Below, piece by piece: positions 34,446 to 42,820 of a stretch of DNA of 64,000 nt. How positions within the stretch are numbered: position 1 is the stretch's first letter; each line of letters opens with the position of its first letter. Origin of the DNA: Haematococcus lacustris (Eukaryota; Chlorophyta; Chlorophyceae; Chlamydomonadales; Haematococcaceae); assembly GCA_030144725.1 (NCBI GenBank), contig JASKMD010000003.1:14590496-14654495 (forward strand), in the 5' to 3' direction. A program made the translations under genes and the position numbers. Under the pieces are notes generated by a model. The model saw nothing but the letters and a program-made list of their open reading frames with translations. It did not search any database and was not told the DNA's origin.

Positions 34446-36724
34446 GTCAGGCGTTCCCAACTACCTGAAAACCACCCCCCTGTGATAGGAAGCCCGTATC
34501 TCCGCAGCCACTCAATCAAAAATATATGTAAACAGTGCTCTAAACAGAGGAGACTCAAAGCTACGAGATGGCCGACGCAGCAAAAACTACCTCATTCTCA
34601 GCGGTGCTCAGTGCCTGCCCAAAGATAAACATTTGAATTCATGCGGTTTTGCCCCATGCGAGGCGCGCCACACTAACACGCTTCGCCACACCGTTGTTGC
34701 TGGCACCTGCAACGCGCAGCAGCAGTCGGAACATGTTTTGCTTTTGGCATGTGGACGCGACGACGGCAGTCGTGACGATTGGATACCACTACTAGCATTT
34801 GGAGCTGCTGCTGGCGCAAGTGCATTACCGGCTGCTGTACTACGCTTAACAAGGTGCTAGGTGCAGTACGTGGTGTTGTCTCACCTTGCTTTGCTGCCCT
34901 CGACTTGTTAGCTGCAGGTGCCTCACGCTTACGTGATGTGCTTGCCGCTTACGTGACGTGCTTGCCCCAGCCCCAGCCTCAGCCCCAGCCCCAGCTGCTG
35001 CCCCATCTGCTGCTGCTGCCTCATCTGCTGCTGCGGCTGCCCCATCTGCTGCCCCAGCTGCTGCTGCTGCTGCCCCAGCTGCTGCTGCTGCTGCCCCAGC
35101 TGCTGCTGCTGCTACCCCACATGCTGCCCCATCTGCTGCCCCATCTGCTGCCCCAGCCCCAGCTGCAGCCCCAGCCCCAGCCCCAGCCCCAGCCCCAGCC
35201 CCAGCCCCAGCCCCAGCCCCAGCCCCAGCCCCAGCCCCACCACAGGGACTCTGCTCCCAGCCTTCTGGCAGGTGCTGCGGGGTGACTGCTGCTGTCACTC
35301 GCAATACGAGCACCTTGCCATGGCGATCGCATGTGCACCCATCAAATTGCAGGTGTATTGCCTCTGCACACCGCCTCAACACCTTCATTGAGACGGGGTG
35401 TATTGCCTCTGCACACCGCCTCAACACCTCCACTGAGACGGGGTGCTGCTCCAAAACCAGCAGCTGCTGCCTCTGCTTGAGAGTGAGTGGAGAGTGGTGG
35501 GGGCGGCGTTTGTGCCGGTAGTTATGCACTTGACCCTGGAGGCTGCGTAGAGCAGCCCGTAGGGAGTGATTGGTAGCTGCCCCTCTGGATGCCACCTGCT
35601 GCAAAGCCGTATGCTCACCCTGCAAGCGTTGGTGTGCTGCCTGCAGGTCGTCTAAGTCGCCCTGCAACCCATCCACGGTGTCCATCAGGGACTGCTCCAC
35701 ATCCCGCAGCCGCTGCACCTCAGCCTGCAGGTCACGGTTTGTCGCTTGTGCCCTACTGGCTGCAGCCTTGATGTTGTTAGGGAAATGCCGATTGCCAACC
35801 CTTAGCGAGTTGTTTAGTGCATTGAGCTGGGCACTATGCGCCTTGCTTAATCTCTTCCCCATGGTTAGGGATTGAGAGGGGGTGGGTGAGTTGCTGAGCG
35901 GGGCTACGGTTGAAGGAGAGGTAGGGGAGAGGGGGTGGGGGAGGTAGGGGAGGTAGGGGAGATAGGGGAGAGGTAGGAGGCGAGGAGAAGGAGAGGTAGG
36001 GGGGAGGTGGCTGATGCCAGGCTGGGCTGCTGTGAGGAGGGGCTACTGGGAGCTGGGCGGGGTAGACGAGGTTGGGAGATGGTGGGTTAGGCTATGTTGG
36101 TGGTGGCCATGTGGCGGAGTGGTCAGCCAAGCTCAGTCGGCTCCTCATGCACCTGTAGCCATCAGCATGTGTACTTTGTAAGGGGTCAATCTTGACACAT
36201 ACAAATCCAATGATTGAGTTGCATAGTGCCACGGACGCGTTATTGAGTATGCTGTAACAAATTCGAGTGAGGCCAGGCTGTTTGATCAATGGTTGAAAAC
36301 ATAAAGCGGATCATAGCTGGAGGGGGTGACTAGTCCCTACTGTGCCGCCCACCATTACAGCGATACAGCGCTGCCACACACGAATTCGGGTTCCTTCACA
36401 TCCTCGCCAAGCGGCTTGCACCATCAGGAAGCTCGCGCTGCCATGTTTGCCGGACTTCGGTGGTGTGCGCCACCGACATGTCGTGCATCGCTAACGGATA
36501 GCCAAGGACGTAGCTTGCCAGTGTAGCTAACCACGGTCTCTGATTGGGACACATCCGGGGTCACATGTGGCTGCCCGCATCGAAAGACTCCGATGGCAAT
36601 TCCAGTCGACCATTAAACGCGCATTATCGCATTGCAGCAGACGCAGCAAACGTTACATCAAATGATGGAGTAAATGGGCCGCAGTTGCATGAAGATTACC
36701 AACCCCATGTTGGGAACGCCTGAC
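34446..36724. mobile_element. 2279-bp DNA transposon with 16-bp TIRs and GGTGT target-site duplication
   Basis: Left end GTCAGGCGTTCCCAAC at 34446, right end its exact inverse (36709-36724). Flanked by GGTGT on both sides (34441-34445 and 36725-36729). The empty site survives at the unit 1/unit 2 junction (33530-33534), where GGTGT occurs once in the same context. This proves a clean insertion with a 5-bp target duplication. The interior holds one long frame (34846-35862, minus) and no recognisable transposase, so it is probably non-autonomous or its transposase is unfamiliar. The superfamily is not assigned. Confidence 0.9.
34846..35862 (-). CDS. Transposon-borne coiled-coil, Gly/Ala-rich protein (338 aa), unknown function
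   Basis: Single frame inside the inverted-repeat transposon, ATG at 35862. Residues 1-45 are basic (MGKRLSKAHSAQLNALNNSL). About 45-120 is a heptad-like coiled coil (VQRLRDVEQSLMDTVDGLQG, LDDLQAAHQRLQGEHTALQQ). A 15-residue direct duplication follows (HPVSVEVLRRCAEAI / HPVSMKVLRRCAEAI), then a possible CTCDRHGK patch, then a long Ala/Gly repeat derived from CAGCCC hexamers. No DDE or other catalytic motif is visible. It could be an accessory or DNA-binding protein of the transposon or a passenger. Whether the Ala/Gly tail is translated is uncertain, since repeats keep frames open. Confidence 0.5.
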   Translation of the reverse strand: MGKRLSKAHSAQLNALNNSLRVGNRHFPNNIKAAASRAQATNRDLQAEVQRLRDVEQSLMDTVDGLQGDLDDLQAAHQRLQGEHTALQQVASRGAATNHSLRAALRSLQGQVHNYRHKRRPHHSPLTLKQRQQLLVLEQHPVSVEVLRRCAEAIHPVSMKVLRRCAEAIHLQFDGCTCDRHGKVLVLRVTAAVTPQHLPEGWEQSPCGGAGAGAGAGAGAGAGAGAGAGAGAAAGAGAADGAADGAACGVAAAAAGAAAAAAGAAAAAAGAADGAAAAADEAAAADGAAAGAGAEAGAGASTSRKRQAHHVSVRHLQLTSRGQQSKVRQHHVLHLAPC

Positions 36725-36762
36725 GGTGTGTGTCCCTAACCTAGGTCCCTAACCCTAGGAGT

Positions 36763-36799
36763 CGATAGAGCCCTATCCTACCCTATGCACACTCTATCG
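36763..36799 (-). other. Conserved hairpin in the Fanzor-like element 3' tail (unit 3, full gene)
   Basis: CGATAGAG (36763-36770) pairs with CTCTATCG (36792-36799). Lies in the 3' flank of the near-complete gene, 40-110 bp past its possible stop codons, with the same surrounding sequence as in unit 2. Confidence 0.5.
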
Positions 36800-36871
36800 C
36801 ACACACATCCCCTCTGTAAGGGGCAATCGAATTGTTTGTTTTATTTGGCTCGTGGCATGATGCACATGTCA

Positions 36872-38709
36872 CTATCGCTGCCGCTGGTGCCGCCGCTGCC
36901 GCTTCCGCAGCAGGCCTCTGTCGCGCACGCACACCCACTCCTGGCCTGGTCTGCCTGGGTTAGGCATAGCTGGGCGGCCCTGCCAGCTGCTGAGCTCGCG
37001 GGGGCGGCCGGCCCGGCTGCAATGCGACGGATGTTCAGCGCGGCTGACACGTCCCGATCGTAAAACCTGATGCTGTTGATGCTTGTTGAGCACATCAAGC
37101 CCCGGATCCGGCACCGCGTCGCCATGCTGTGCACCGGGCGCAGCCACCTGCAAGGCGGCATAGATCAATGCAAATCTGTAAGATCTTTCCTTTCCATTCC
37201 AAGTGTTAAGTCATGCCATGTCTAGTCTAAACCGTGCAGGGCACAGTCTGGGCTGGTGTGTGGCCACTCCTACAATGCAAATGCACCTGGGGTCTCTCAC
37301 CTGAAAGACTCTGCCTGGCCTGCCACCACGTTGGTGCGGGCAGAGCTGACCCGGGAACTCATGAACCAGCACCACACGCTCTGGGAACTGCTTGCATGCC
37401 TCCTTGAGCATCTGCTTGACGGGCACGCCCCTGCTGCCAATGCTGCCCCTGCCGCGGAAGCCTGCTGCCCCGTAGGCCAGGGCCAGGGGGCGACCTGTTG
37501 CTGCTGAGTTGCAGCGTACCTCGGCCCCCCTCACAGTCTGCAGCCAAGGCACACAGGGAGAGACACATTGTGAGCTCAGGTCCAGCCATGGCAAAGACAA
37601 GCATTGTGAGCACACACACTAGCACACACACTGGCTGGGTTCGATCTACTCACCTCAGCCCAGAACTTGGCCACCGTGCTCTGCTTGTATCGGTACAGCC
37701 GGAATCTGGCGTTGGACCAGCGCGGCTTGGACAGCTCGGCCCACATGGCGGGCCAGGTCACCAGCGTCATGGCGGCGTACTCCCGGTACCGCTGCAGCGA
37801 GGCGGTGTAGTTGGTGACTTGCGACAGCACAGTGTGCTCGGGCTGGATGCCGGCCATCCAGGCCTTGGACGTCTTGGCGTGCTGCGTGATGCCGCTCTGC
37901 TGGTAGTACTGCCCCGCAGTGAGGCTGCGCTGCCACACGGACTCCACAGCGCCGGAGGGGTATCGCTCCTCGTGGGCCACTGTCGCCATGTTTGTTTTGC
38001 CTGGGTCGCAGCCCAGCCAGTCGGCGTCCAGGTGCGCCAGCGGGTTGACAGCGCCCTCCTGCTTGCCCATGCGAGGCAGCTCGCGGGGCGGCCCTGCTGG
38101 CTTGGGGCGCGTGAATAGAACGCTGACCGTGACTCCGTCCGTGTGCACCACCTGCGCGAAGGTCTGCCCGTCGTTTGGCTAGAGGGATGGGTCGGACAGG
38201 AAGGCGATCCACCGGTTGACCACCTGCAACCCAACACAGCCGACACAGCCGACACAGCTTACTTGGATCCACCTAAACACCATCAGTCAATGTTGCCCCA
38301 AGCAATACGCCTCAAGCAATATGCAACGAGCAACATGCCACAAGCAACATGCCACAAGCAACATGCCACAAGCAACATGCCACAAGCAATATGCCACAAG
38401 CAATATGCCAGGCTCACTCACCTCACTGTCCCTGGGCCCGGCCACACCATTCCTGAATGTGGTCAAGGAGGTGATGTCCGCTGGCAGCATGCCAGCGGCC
38501 CGCATCAGGCCATAGATGGCCCTGATGTCCAGCTTGATGTGGTGCGCCTTGCAGCTGCAGCTGGGTGTGAGCGCAAAGGGGGAGGGGGGGCGGTAGGGCC
38601 TGGAGTTGGGCTGCCCCCCAAGTGCATGCCAGTCCGCCCAGTCAGCCTGCCAGCTGACGTGGGCTGCCTCCAGCTGCCTGCTGGTGGTCACCCCCGCCAT
38701 TGGCTGCAC
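36872..38709 (-). pseudogene. Fanzor/TnpB-like RuvC nuclease gene, near complete but disabled (family B)
   Basis: Four minus-strand exons: 38422-38700 (or 38709), 37654-38223, 37301-37537 and 36872-37147, with GT-AG borders and compatible phases; about 450 codons. RuvC-I is WLGCDPGKTNMATV (Asp codon 38005-38007), RuvC-II is RVVLVHEF (Glu 37358-37360), RuvC-III is [13 protein letters not shown] (catalytic Asp 37051-37053). This is the split D-E-D active site of TnpB and eukaryotic Fanzor proteins. The zinc-ribbon between II and III is atypical: only two Cys (RCRIRGLMC) are visible. Three lesions: in-frame TAG at 38179-38181 in exon 2; one extra base in the C3G3 run at 37350-37355 just after the Glu; one base lost after IRRIA, beyond which GRPRELSSW and GRPGQEWV continue in another frame. 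The last lesion is shared with both extra 3'-end copies, so it predates their duplication. Confidence 0.8.
38290..38412. repeat. Short tandem repeat in the Fanzor-like gene intron 1
   Basis: About eight units of a 13- to 14-bp ACAAGCAACATGCC-type repeat between exons 1 and 2 of the RuvC gene. Confidence 0.85.
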
Positions 38710-38710
38710 C

Positions 38711-39230
38711 CCTGATAACTATCCGACTGATCTTTAAGAGTTTTTCAGCGATTCTTGCGCAGGGCTGTGCAGCTCACGAGCGCGAGGCTAGCGGGCTGCT
38801 CGGGCTGATATGCACCTGTGCCGGGGCGGGCGGGGGTGTTGGAAGAGGGGGTCGCGTTGTGCCGGGAATGGGCTGCTTAGTGGGGCTGTGATCAGGAAAC
38901 AGCTATCGCGCTCGGTGGCTCCGCGGCATGGACGCTCGAGTTTATTTTGTGTCACGTGACCCCATGTCAAATTTTACAAAATGTGGGCCTTTTTGCAGTC
39001 CACTTAACTTTCCAACCAGGAAGTCAAATGCTGGGTTGACAAGCTTGATTAGTTCTTTGTGAGGAGTACCAACGTGTCCCTTTGACAAATGCGCGATGCC
39101 CTCCTTTGTGGGCCGTCTGTGCTGCTGTAAAGTTGACTCTCATGCACCATGCACCCAGTCACAATCTCGGCCATTAGTACGCCATTAGTACGGGCCGCTG
39201 GTGATGCTCCAAAGTAGACCCCCGTGCATC
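38711..39230. other. Non-coding stretch between the RuvC gene and the next frame
   Basis: No gene seen. GCCATTAGTACG is duplicated at about 39170-39195, and two diverged sequences ending in CACCCAG lie nearby. Could hold a transposon end, but I found no inverted partner. Confidence 0.4.
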
Positions 39231-40631
39231 TTACACCCAGCCATATCCATTGTCCGCCTCATATTCAGCCTCCAGCTGCTCACTTTGCAACTCTCTCAGC
39301 ACCCAACGACGCAATTCCCGACGTCCCTCTTCCCTCTTCCACCCCATGTGCATGCGATATCGTTCACAGTGTTTGTTGGTCAGTTTGCCAAAGCACACCT
39401 CATCATGCAGCAAATCGGAATGGAACAACATCAACAATGCATAACACTCTTCATCATCCCTCACCTCCTTCACGGTGTCTTGAAACATGGGCATAGGCTT
39501 AAGTGGGGTGGTAGTGTCAGGCTTCATGCACGGCAGGCATGGCACACTCATGCACGTGCTGCACGCACAACCAGTCATGGCCCATTGAGGCTGGTCCCCG
39601 TCAGGTGTGAACACCATGCGGTGCATTGCCCTGCACCCCTTCACATCTTTATGCATGCGTTCCACATCAGCCTCAGACATGCAGCATACAGTTGCTTGCC
39701 TAGCGTCGTCCAGCACAAGATAGCGCCGAAACATGATGTGGCCACGTTGCCTGTGGCTGGCACTAGTGTCTTGTGCATGGCATGGCACAGCAAAATGCTT
39801 GTTAGCCCAGTCAGTCAGCACAGCAGCCCCACACACTTTCCCCACCAGCTCAGGATGCACTAACATCTGCTCCCTCCACTTGCTCTTAATCACGCCACCC
39901 TCAGAGTCATGCGTGCTCTTGAAATGCGATGTGGCACCATATGACCATTGCACAGGCACCCCAAACCTATTGGCTAGGTGCCAATGCAACCTGATGGCCT
40001 CCATCTGCTGTTTGTTTAGTAGCAGGTCTGTCTGCTGCTGCACCTCGCGTTGCACTTCAGCCACCTGTTGGGCCTTGAGCTCTTGCTGTAAGCTGTGAAG
40101 CTGCTGTGTCAACGTCTGGATGCGAGCTTGCTGCTGCTCCCTGGAATCTAGGTCTGCCTGCTGCTGATGCAGCTGGTGCTTCCGCTCTGTCAGATCCTGC
40201 TCCCTCCGGCTAAGGTCCACCTGCTGCTGCTGCAGCTGGTGCTCCCGCTCAGTTAACTGATGCTCCCATTGCAGCAGAGCTGCCCGCTGCTGCGCCACCA
40301 AATCAGCAAGTTGCTGCTCCTTGCGCTGAAGCTCACTCCGCTGGAGGTCCTGGAGTTGTTGCTGTAGTTGCTGCATGCGCTGGTTGTGAGCAAGTTGTAG
40401 CTCCCTGTGATGCAGGTCTGACTGTAGCTGGTGCAACTGCGCACCAGCAACAGCCTGGGCCTGAGCCTCAGCAGCAATAACCCCTGCTTGCGCCCCAATC
40501 TCAATGGGACCAGCAGCCTCTGCAGCCCTCCGCTGTGCCGTAACCTCCCTCGCTTTCTGCACATTGGCACAGTTAGCCTTCACTCCCCTTTTCTTGTCAA
40601 CCATGGCTTTCACTAGCCTGCACAAACGCAA
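39231..40631 (-). CDS. Coiled-coil protein with a possible C-terminal transposase-like domain (466 aa)
   Basis: One uninterrupted frame. Residues about 1-60 are basic/Ala-rich. About 60-200 is a long Gln/Leu/Glu coiled coil (REQDLTERKHQLHQQQADLD and similar). The last ~260 residues are ordinary globular sequence with WSYGATSHFKSTHDSEGGVI, CHAQDTSASHRQRGH and a Cys-rich patch CACSTCMSVPCLPCMK. The H-x-K-S-x-H-D-x-E-G-G-x-I-K pattern resembles the HGKG-x-x-DG-x-GG-x-x-K signature I know from the C-terminal catalytic part of several eukaryotic DDE-type transposon proteins; this is inference by pattern. The frame at 41062-41901 on the same strand, about 430 bp upstream, may be the N-terminal part of the same gene. 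Confidence 0.55.
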   Translation of the reverse strand: MRLCRLVKAMVDKKRGVKANCANVQKAREVTAQRRAAEAAGPIEIGAQAGVIAAEAQAQAVAGAQLHQLQSDLHHRELQLAHNQRMQQLQQQLQDLQRSELQRKEQQLADLVAQQRAALLQWEHQLTEREHQLQQQQVDLSRREQDLTERKHQLHQQQADLDSREQQQARIQTLTQQLHSLQQELKAQQVAEVQREVQQQTDLLLNKQQMEAIRLHWHLANRFGVPVQWSYGATSHFKSTHDSEGGVIKSKWREQMLVHPELVGKVCGAAVLTDWANKHFAVPCHAQDTSASHRQRGHIMFRRYLVLDDARQATVCCMSEADVERMHKDVKGCRAMHRMVFTPDGDQPQWAMTGCACSTCMSVPCLPCMKPDTTTPLKPMPMFQDTVKEVRDDEECYALLMLFHSDLLHDEVCFGKLTNKHCERYRMHMGWKREEGRRELRRWVLRELQSEQLEAEYEADNGYGWV

Positions 40632-41061
40632 ACATAGTTATCAGCTCAGTCCCTTCATGTTTCTGACTAAATTTTACTGCCCATTGTTGCTCGGGAGCCA
40701 CAGGCACCAATGCGTTCAGCATCTTGTGCAACCTATAATTCGACGGCTTGCACCTGCCAGCAATCCGGCGTCGCAGTCATGCCCCTAGCTTGGGAAAGGG
40801 TCTCAATGCGTGCTGTGACGTAGCAACACTGTTGCGTGCCGACCTGAAAACTTGCAATGTCCAGTCACGATGCGAATTCACTCCGCGCTGGGTCCAGGCT
40901 GCCTAATGCAGTTACTAGGAGTGTCTACGAGGCCCAAGAACACGTCGCATGTTGGGGGCCAGCTACCCGGCAAACCGTTGGGACTGGCAGCACACTCGTC
41001 AGGCCACAAGCAGCCCATCGCACCAATCGGCGGCTTCATCCGTGCAAAAATGAGTTAGATG

Positions 41062-41901
41062 TTATGTCTTGAGCCATGGGGGTGCAGCCAATGGCGGGGG
41101 TGACCTGGTGTCCACTGCATGGCGCAGCAGGCTGCCCCGGTTGACCTTCCTCCCCCGCCAGGCTTTGTTCACCACCACCCCCTGACCCACCCCCAACAAC
41201 CTCCGCTGCCTGACCACTACATACCGCATGGCCTCAGTAGGCACCACCCCATCCTCACCCTGACCCTGACCCTGTAGCCAGGTCACCACCTTCCCCCGCA
41301 CACTCCGCTCCACCCAGCTGCGCTGACGCTGTCTCCAGGCTGGCCTGCCACCCAACGGCACCCCAAGGCGGCGCTGGTGCTCGTGTGAGCCAGCGATGAC
41401 CCTGGCTCCAGCCAGAGCCGCTGCTTGCCCAACTCTGCGCTTGAACAGCTCGATGAGGCTGTTGGCAAAGCTAGTCTCCAGCTTCTGGCCCACGTCGTCG
41501 ACGGTGTTGATGTCTTGCGGATAGCGAGGTATTGCGTTGAGGTCGGCGTGGAGGTCAGGGTATGCGGTCAAGACAGCCTCCACAGCAGCGCTGGGCCGAG
41601 AGTTCTCGCCGGGAGGGGGCACACCGCGGCCGAGCTGCAGGTACAGGTTGCGCTCCGCAAAGTCCGGGTTGTCCGCGTCCTCAGCAGGGATTTCCTCTAA
41701 GAGCTCCTGGCCGTTCGCAAGTACAGTGACGCGTGTAAAGGAGTCGCGCACCATGAGGCCCAATAGCAAGCTGGCGAGCAGGGCCCTCTTGCTGCAGGCC
41801 TCCACCCAAAGCACAAGTTGGTCGTAGAGCCGCGCCTCCACCACTTCGGACGGCACGACGGCGCCCGCCTCTAACCCCGCAGCGGCCACACCCCTCATCA
41901 A
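41062..41901 (-). CDS. Unrecognised 279-aa frame, possible N-terminal part of a transposon protein
   Basis: Open from ATG at 41901 to a stop at 41062. Helical, acidic then basic: LVLWVEACSKRALLASLLLG, VTVLANGQELLEEIPAEDAD, LQLGRGVPPPGENSRPS, DVGQKLETSFANSLIELFKR (a helix followed by RRVGQAAALAG), and a basic C-terminus. LETSFANSLIELFKRR resembles helices in N-terminal halves of some algal DDE-transposon proteins, which with the neighbouring frame suggests one element; I cannot prove that. Codon content is ordinary, unlike the repeat-derived frames nearby. Confidence 0.5.
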   Translation of the reverse strand: MMRGVAAAGLEAGAVVPSEVVEARLYDQLVLWVEACSKRALLASLLLGLMVRDSFTRVTVLANGQELLEEIPAEDADNPDFAERNLYLQLGRGVPPPGENSRPSAAVEAVLTAYPDLHADLNAIPRYPQDINTVDDVGQKLETSFANSLIELFKRRVGQAAALAGARVIAGSHEHQRRLGVPLGGRPAWRQRQRSWVERSVRGKVVTWLQGQGQGEDGVVPTEAMRYVVVRQRRLLGVGQGVVVNKAWRGRKVNRGSLLRHAVDTRSPPPLAAPPWLKT

Positions 41902-42429
41902 GGTGTGCAGCTTACACCTCTTTGCGTGCCATGAGTTATCGTGGTTGTGGGCCCAGTGCGCTGCACCGTTGGCCTGCGTGTTCCGCTGAGCCTGACTTGG
42001 TTCTGGCGGCGTGTAGGCCTCACGGTCAACCTAGCTGTCCGAGGTTACGATTACGTCTAAGCTGTCTGCTTCGCTGCATTTTCCTAACTCGCTTTGCTAA
42101 CTGTGGCGCTAATTGCCTTCGATGTCCTGGTTTTCCTGTTTTTTACCTGGTTCTCCTGTTGGTTTTATGTTTATTTAGTGTAAGCCGCCCATAGTGCAAT
42201 GACAGGCAACAAATATAGTGCAATGTGCATCTCTATTAGCCCGATGAGCCCACCCGATGAACCCGGCCATCAAGTTCCAAAGGCTATGAACGCAAAAAAA
42301 TGACGCTTAAGCCAAGCTTAAGCCATCTTGATTGAAGTTAAGGACTGCTACAACCCAAGCTGGATGTCTGTGTGCACACATAGTACACAATGCATACATA
42401 GATCAACTGGCTACCAAACACCAGCACCC
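41902..42429. other. Intergenic, AT-richer stretch
   Basis: No coding chain. Contains CTTAAGCCAAGCTTAAGCCA, a short direct repeat, near 42306. Could include the end of the neighbouring mobile element. Confidence 0.4.
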
Positions 42430-42798
42430 TCCCTCATCGGCCCACAAAGGCAAGAGTAGGTACCCTCGCTAGGGGCCGTGTCTTCTGTATATAGTTAGGT
42501 ACCCATGCCCTTCAACCTTCACTATTGCCTGACCCCGGTGACAGGGGCTATAGGTTGGAGTTGGCATTACAAACATGCACTAATGTAAGCTGGCGACAGG
42601 ACGAGAGGGGTACGTTACCGTGCCACAGGCTGTTGCTGCTGGGCCTTGGGTGGGCGGTCCCGCTTGTATCCCAGGCCTGGGTACACCTTGCCGTTAGCTG
42701 GCAGCTTCACTTGCTCTGGCCACCAGCACAGCTCCAGCAGACGCCACTTGCTGCATGTTCAATACTGCATTGCAGTCCTGGTATACCCCGGTTGTGGA
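42430..42798 (-). pseudogene. TnpB/Fanzor-like element remnant (family A, copy 3)
   Basis: Minus strand from about 42798: QDCNAVLNM (decayed RuvC-III), a frame break, then LELCWWPEQVKLPANGKVYP and GYKRDRPPKAQQQQPVAR before a TAA. The 3' flank (42430-42620) matches the flank of copy 2 (CTATTGCCTGACCCC, GGAGTTGGCAT) and keeps the CCCC/GGGG hairpin around GGTGACA. Upstream of RuvC-III everything is missing and replaced by a transposon-end sequence. Confidence 0.72.
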
Positions 42799-42820
42799 CC
42801 CCATGTTGGGAACGCCTGAC
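42798..42820. repeat. Solo copy of the right end of the inverted-repeat transposon
   Basis: CCCCATGTTGGGAACGCCTG followed by AC, identical over 22-23 bp to the right terminus of the transposon at 34446-36724, including the full 16-bp inverted repeat. It abuts the family A RuvC remnant on its inner side. No left terminus was found nearby. Confidence 0.85.
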
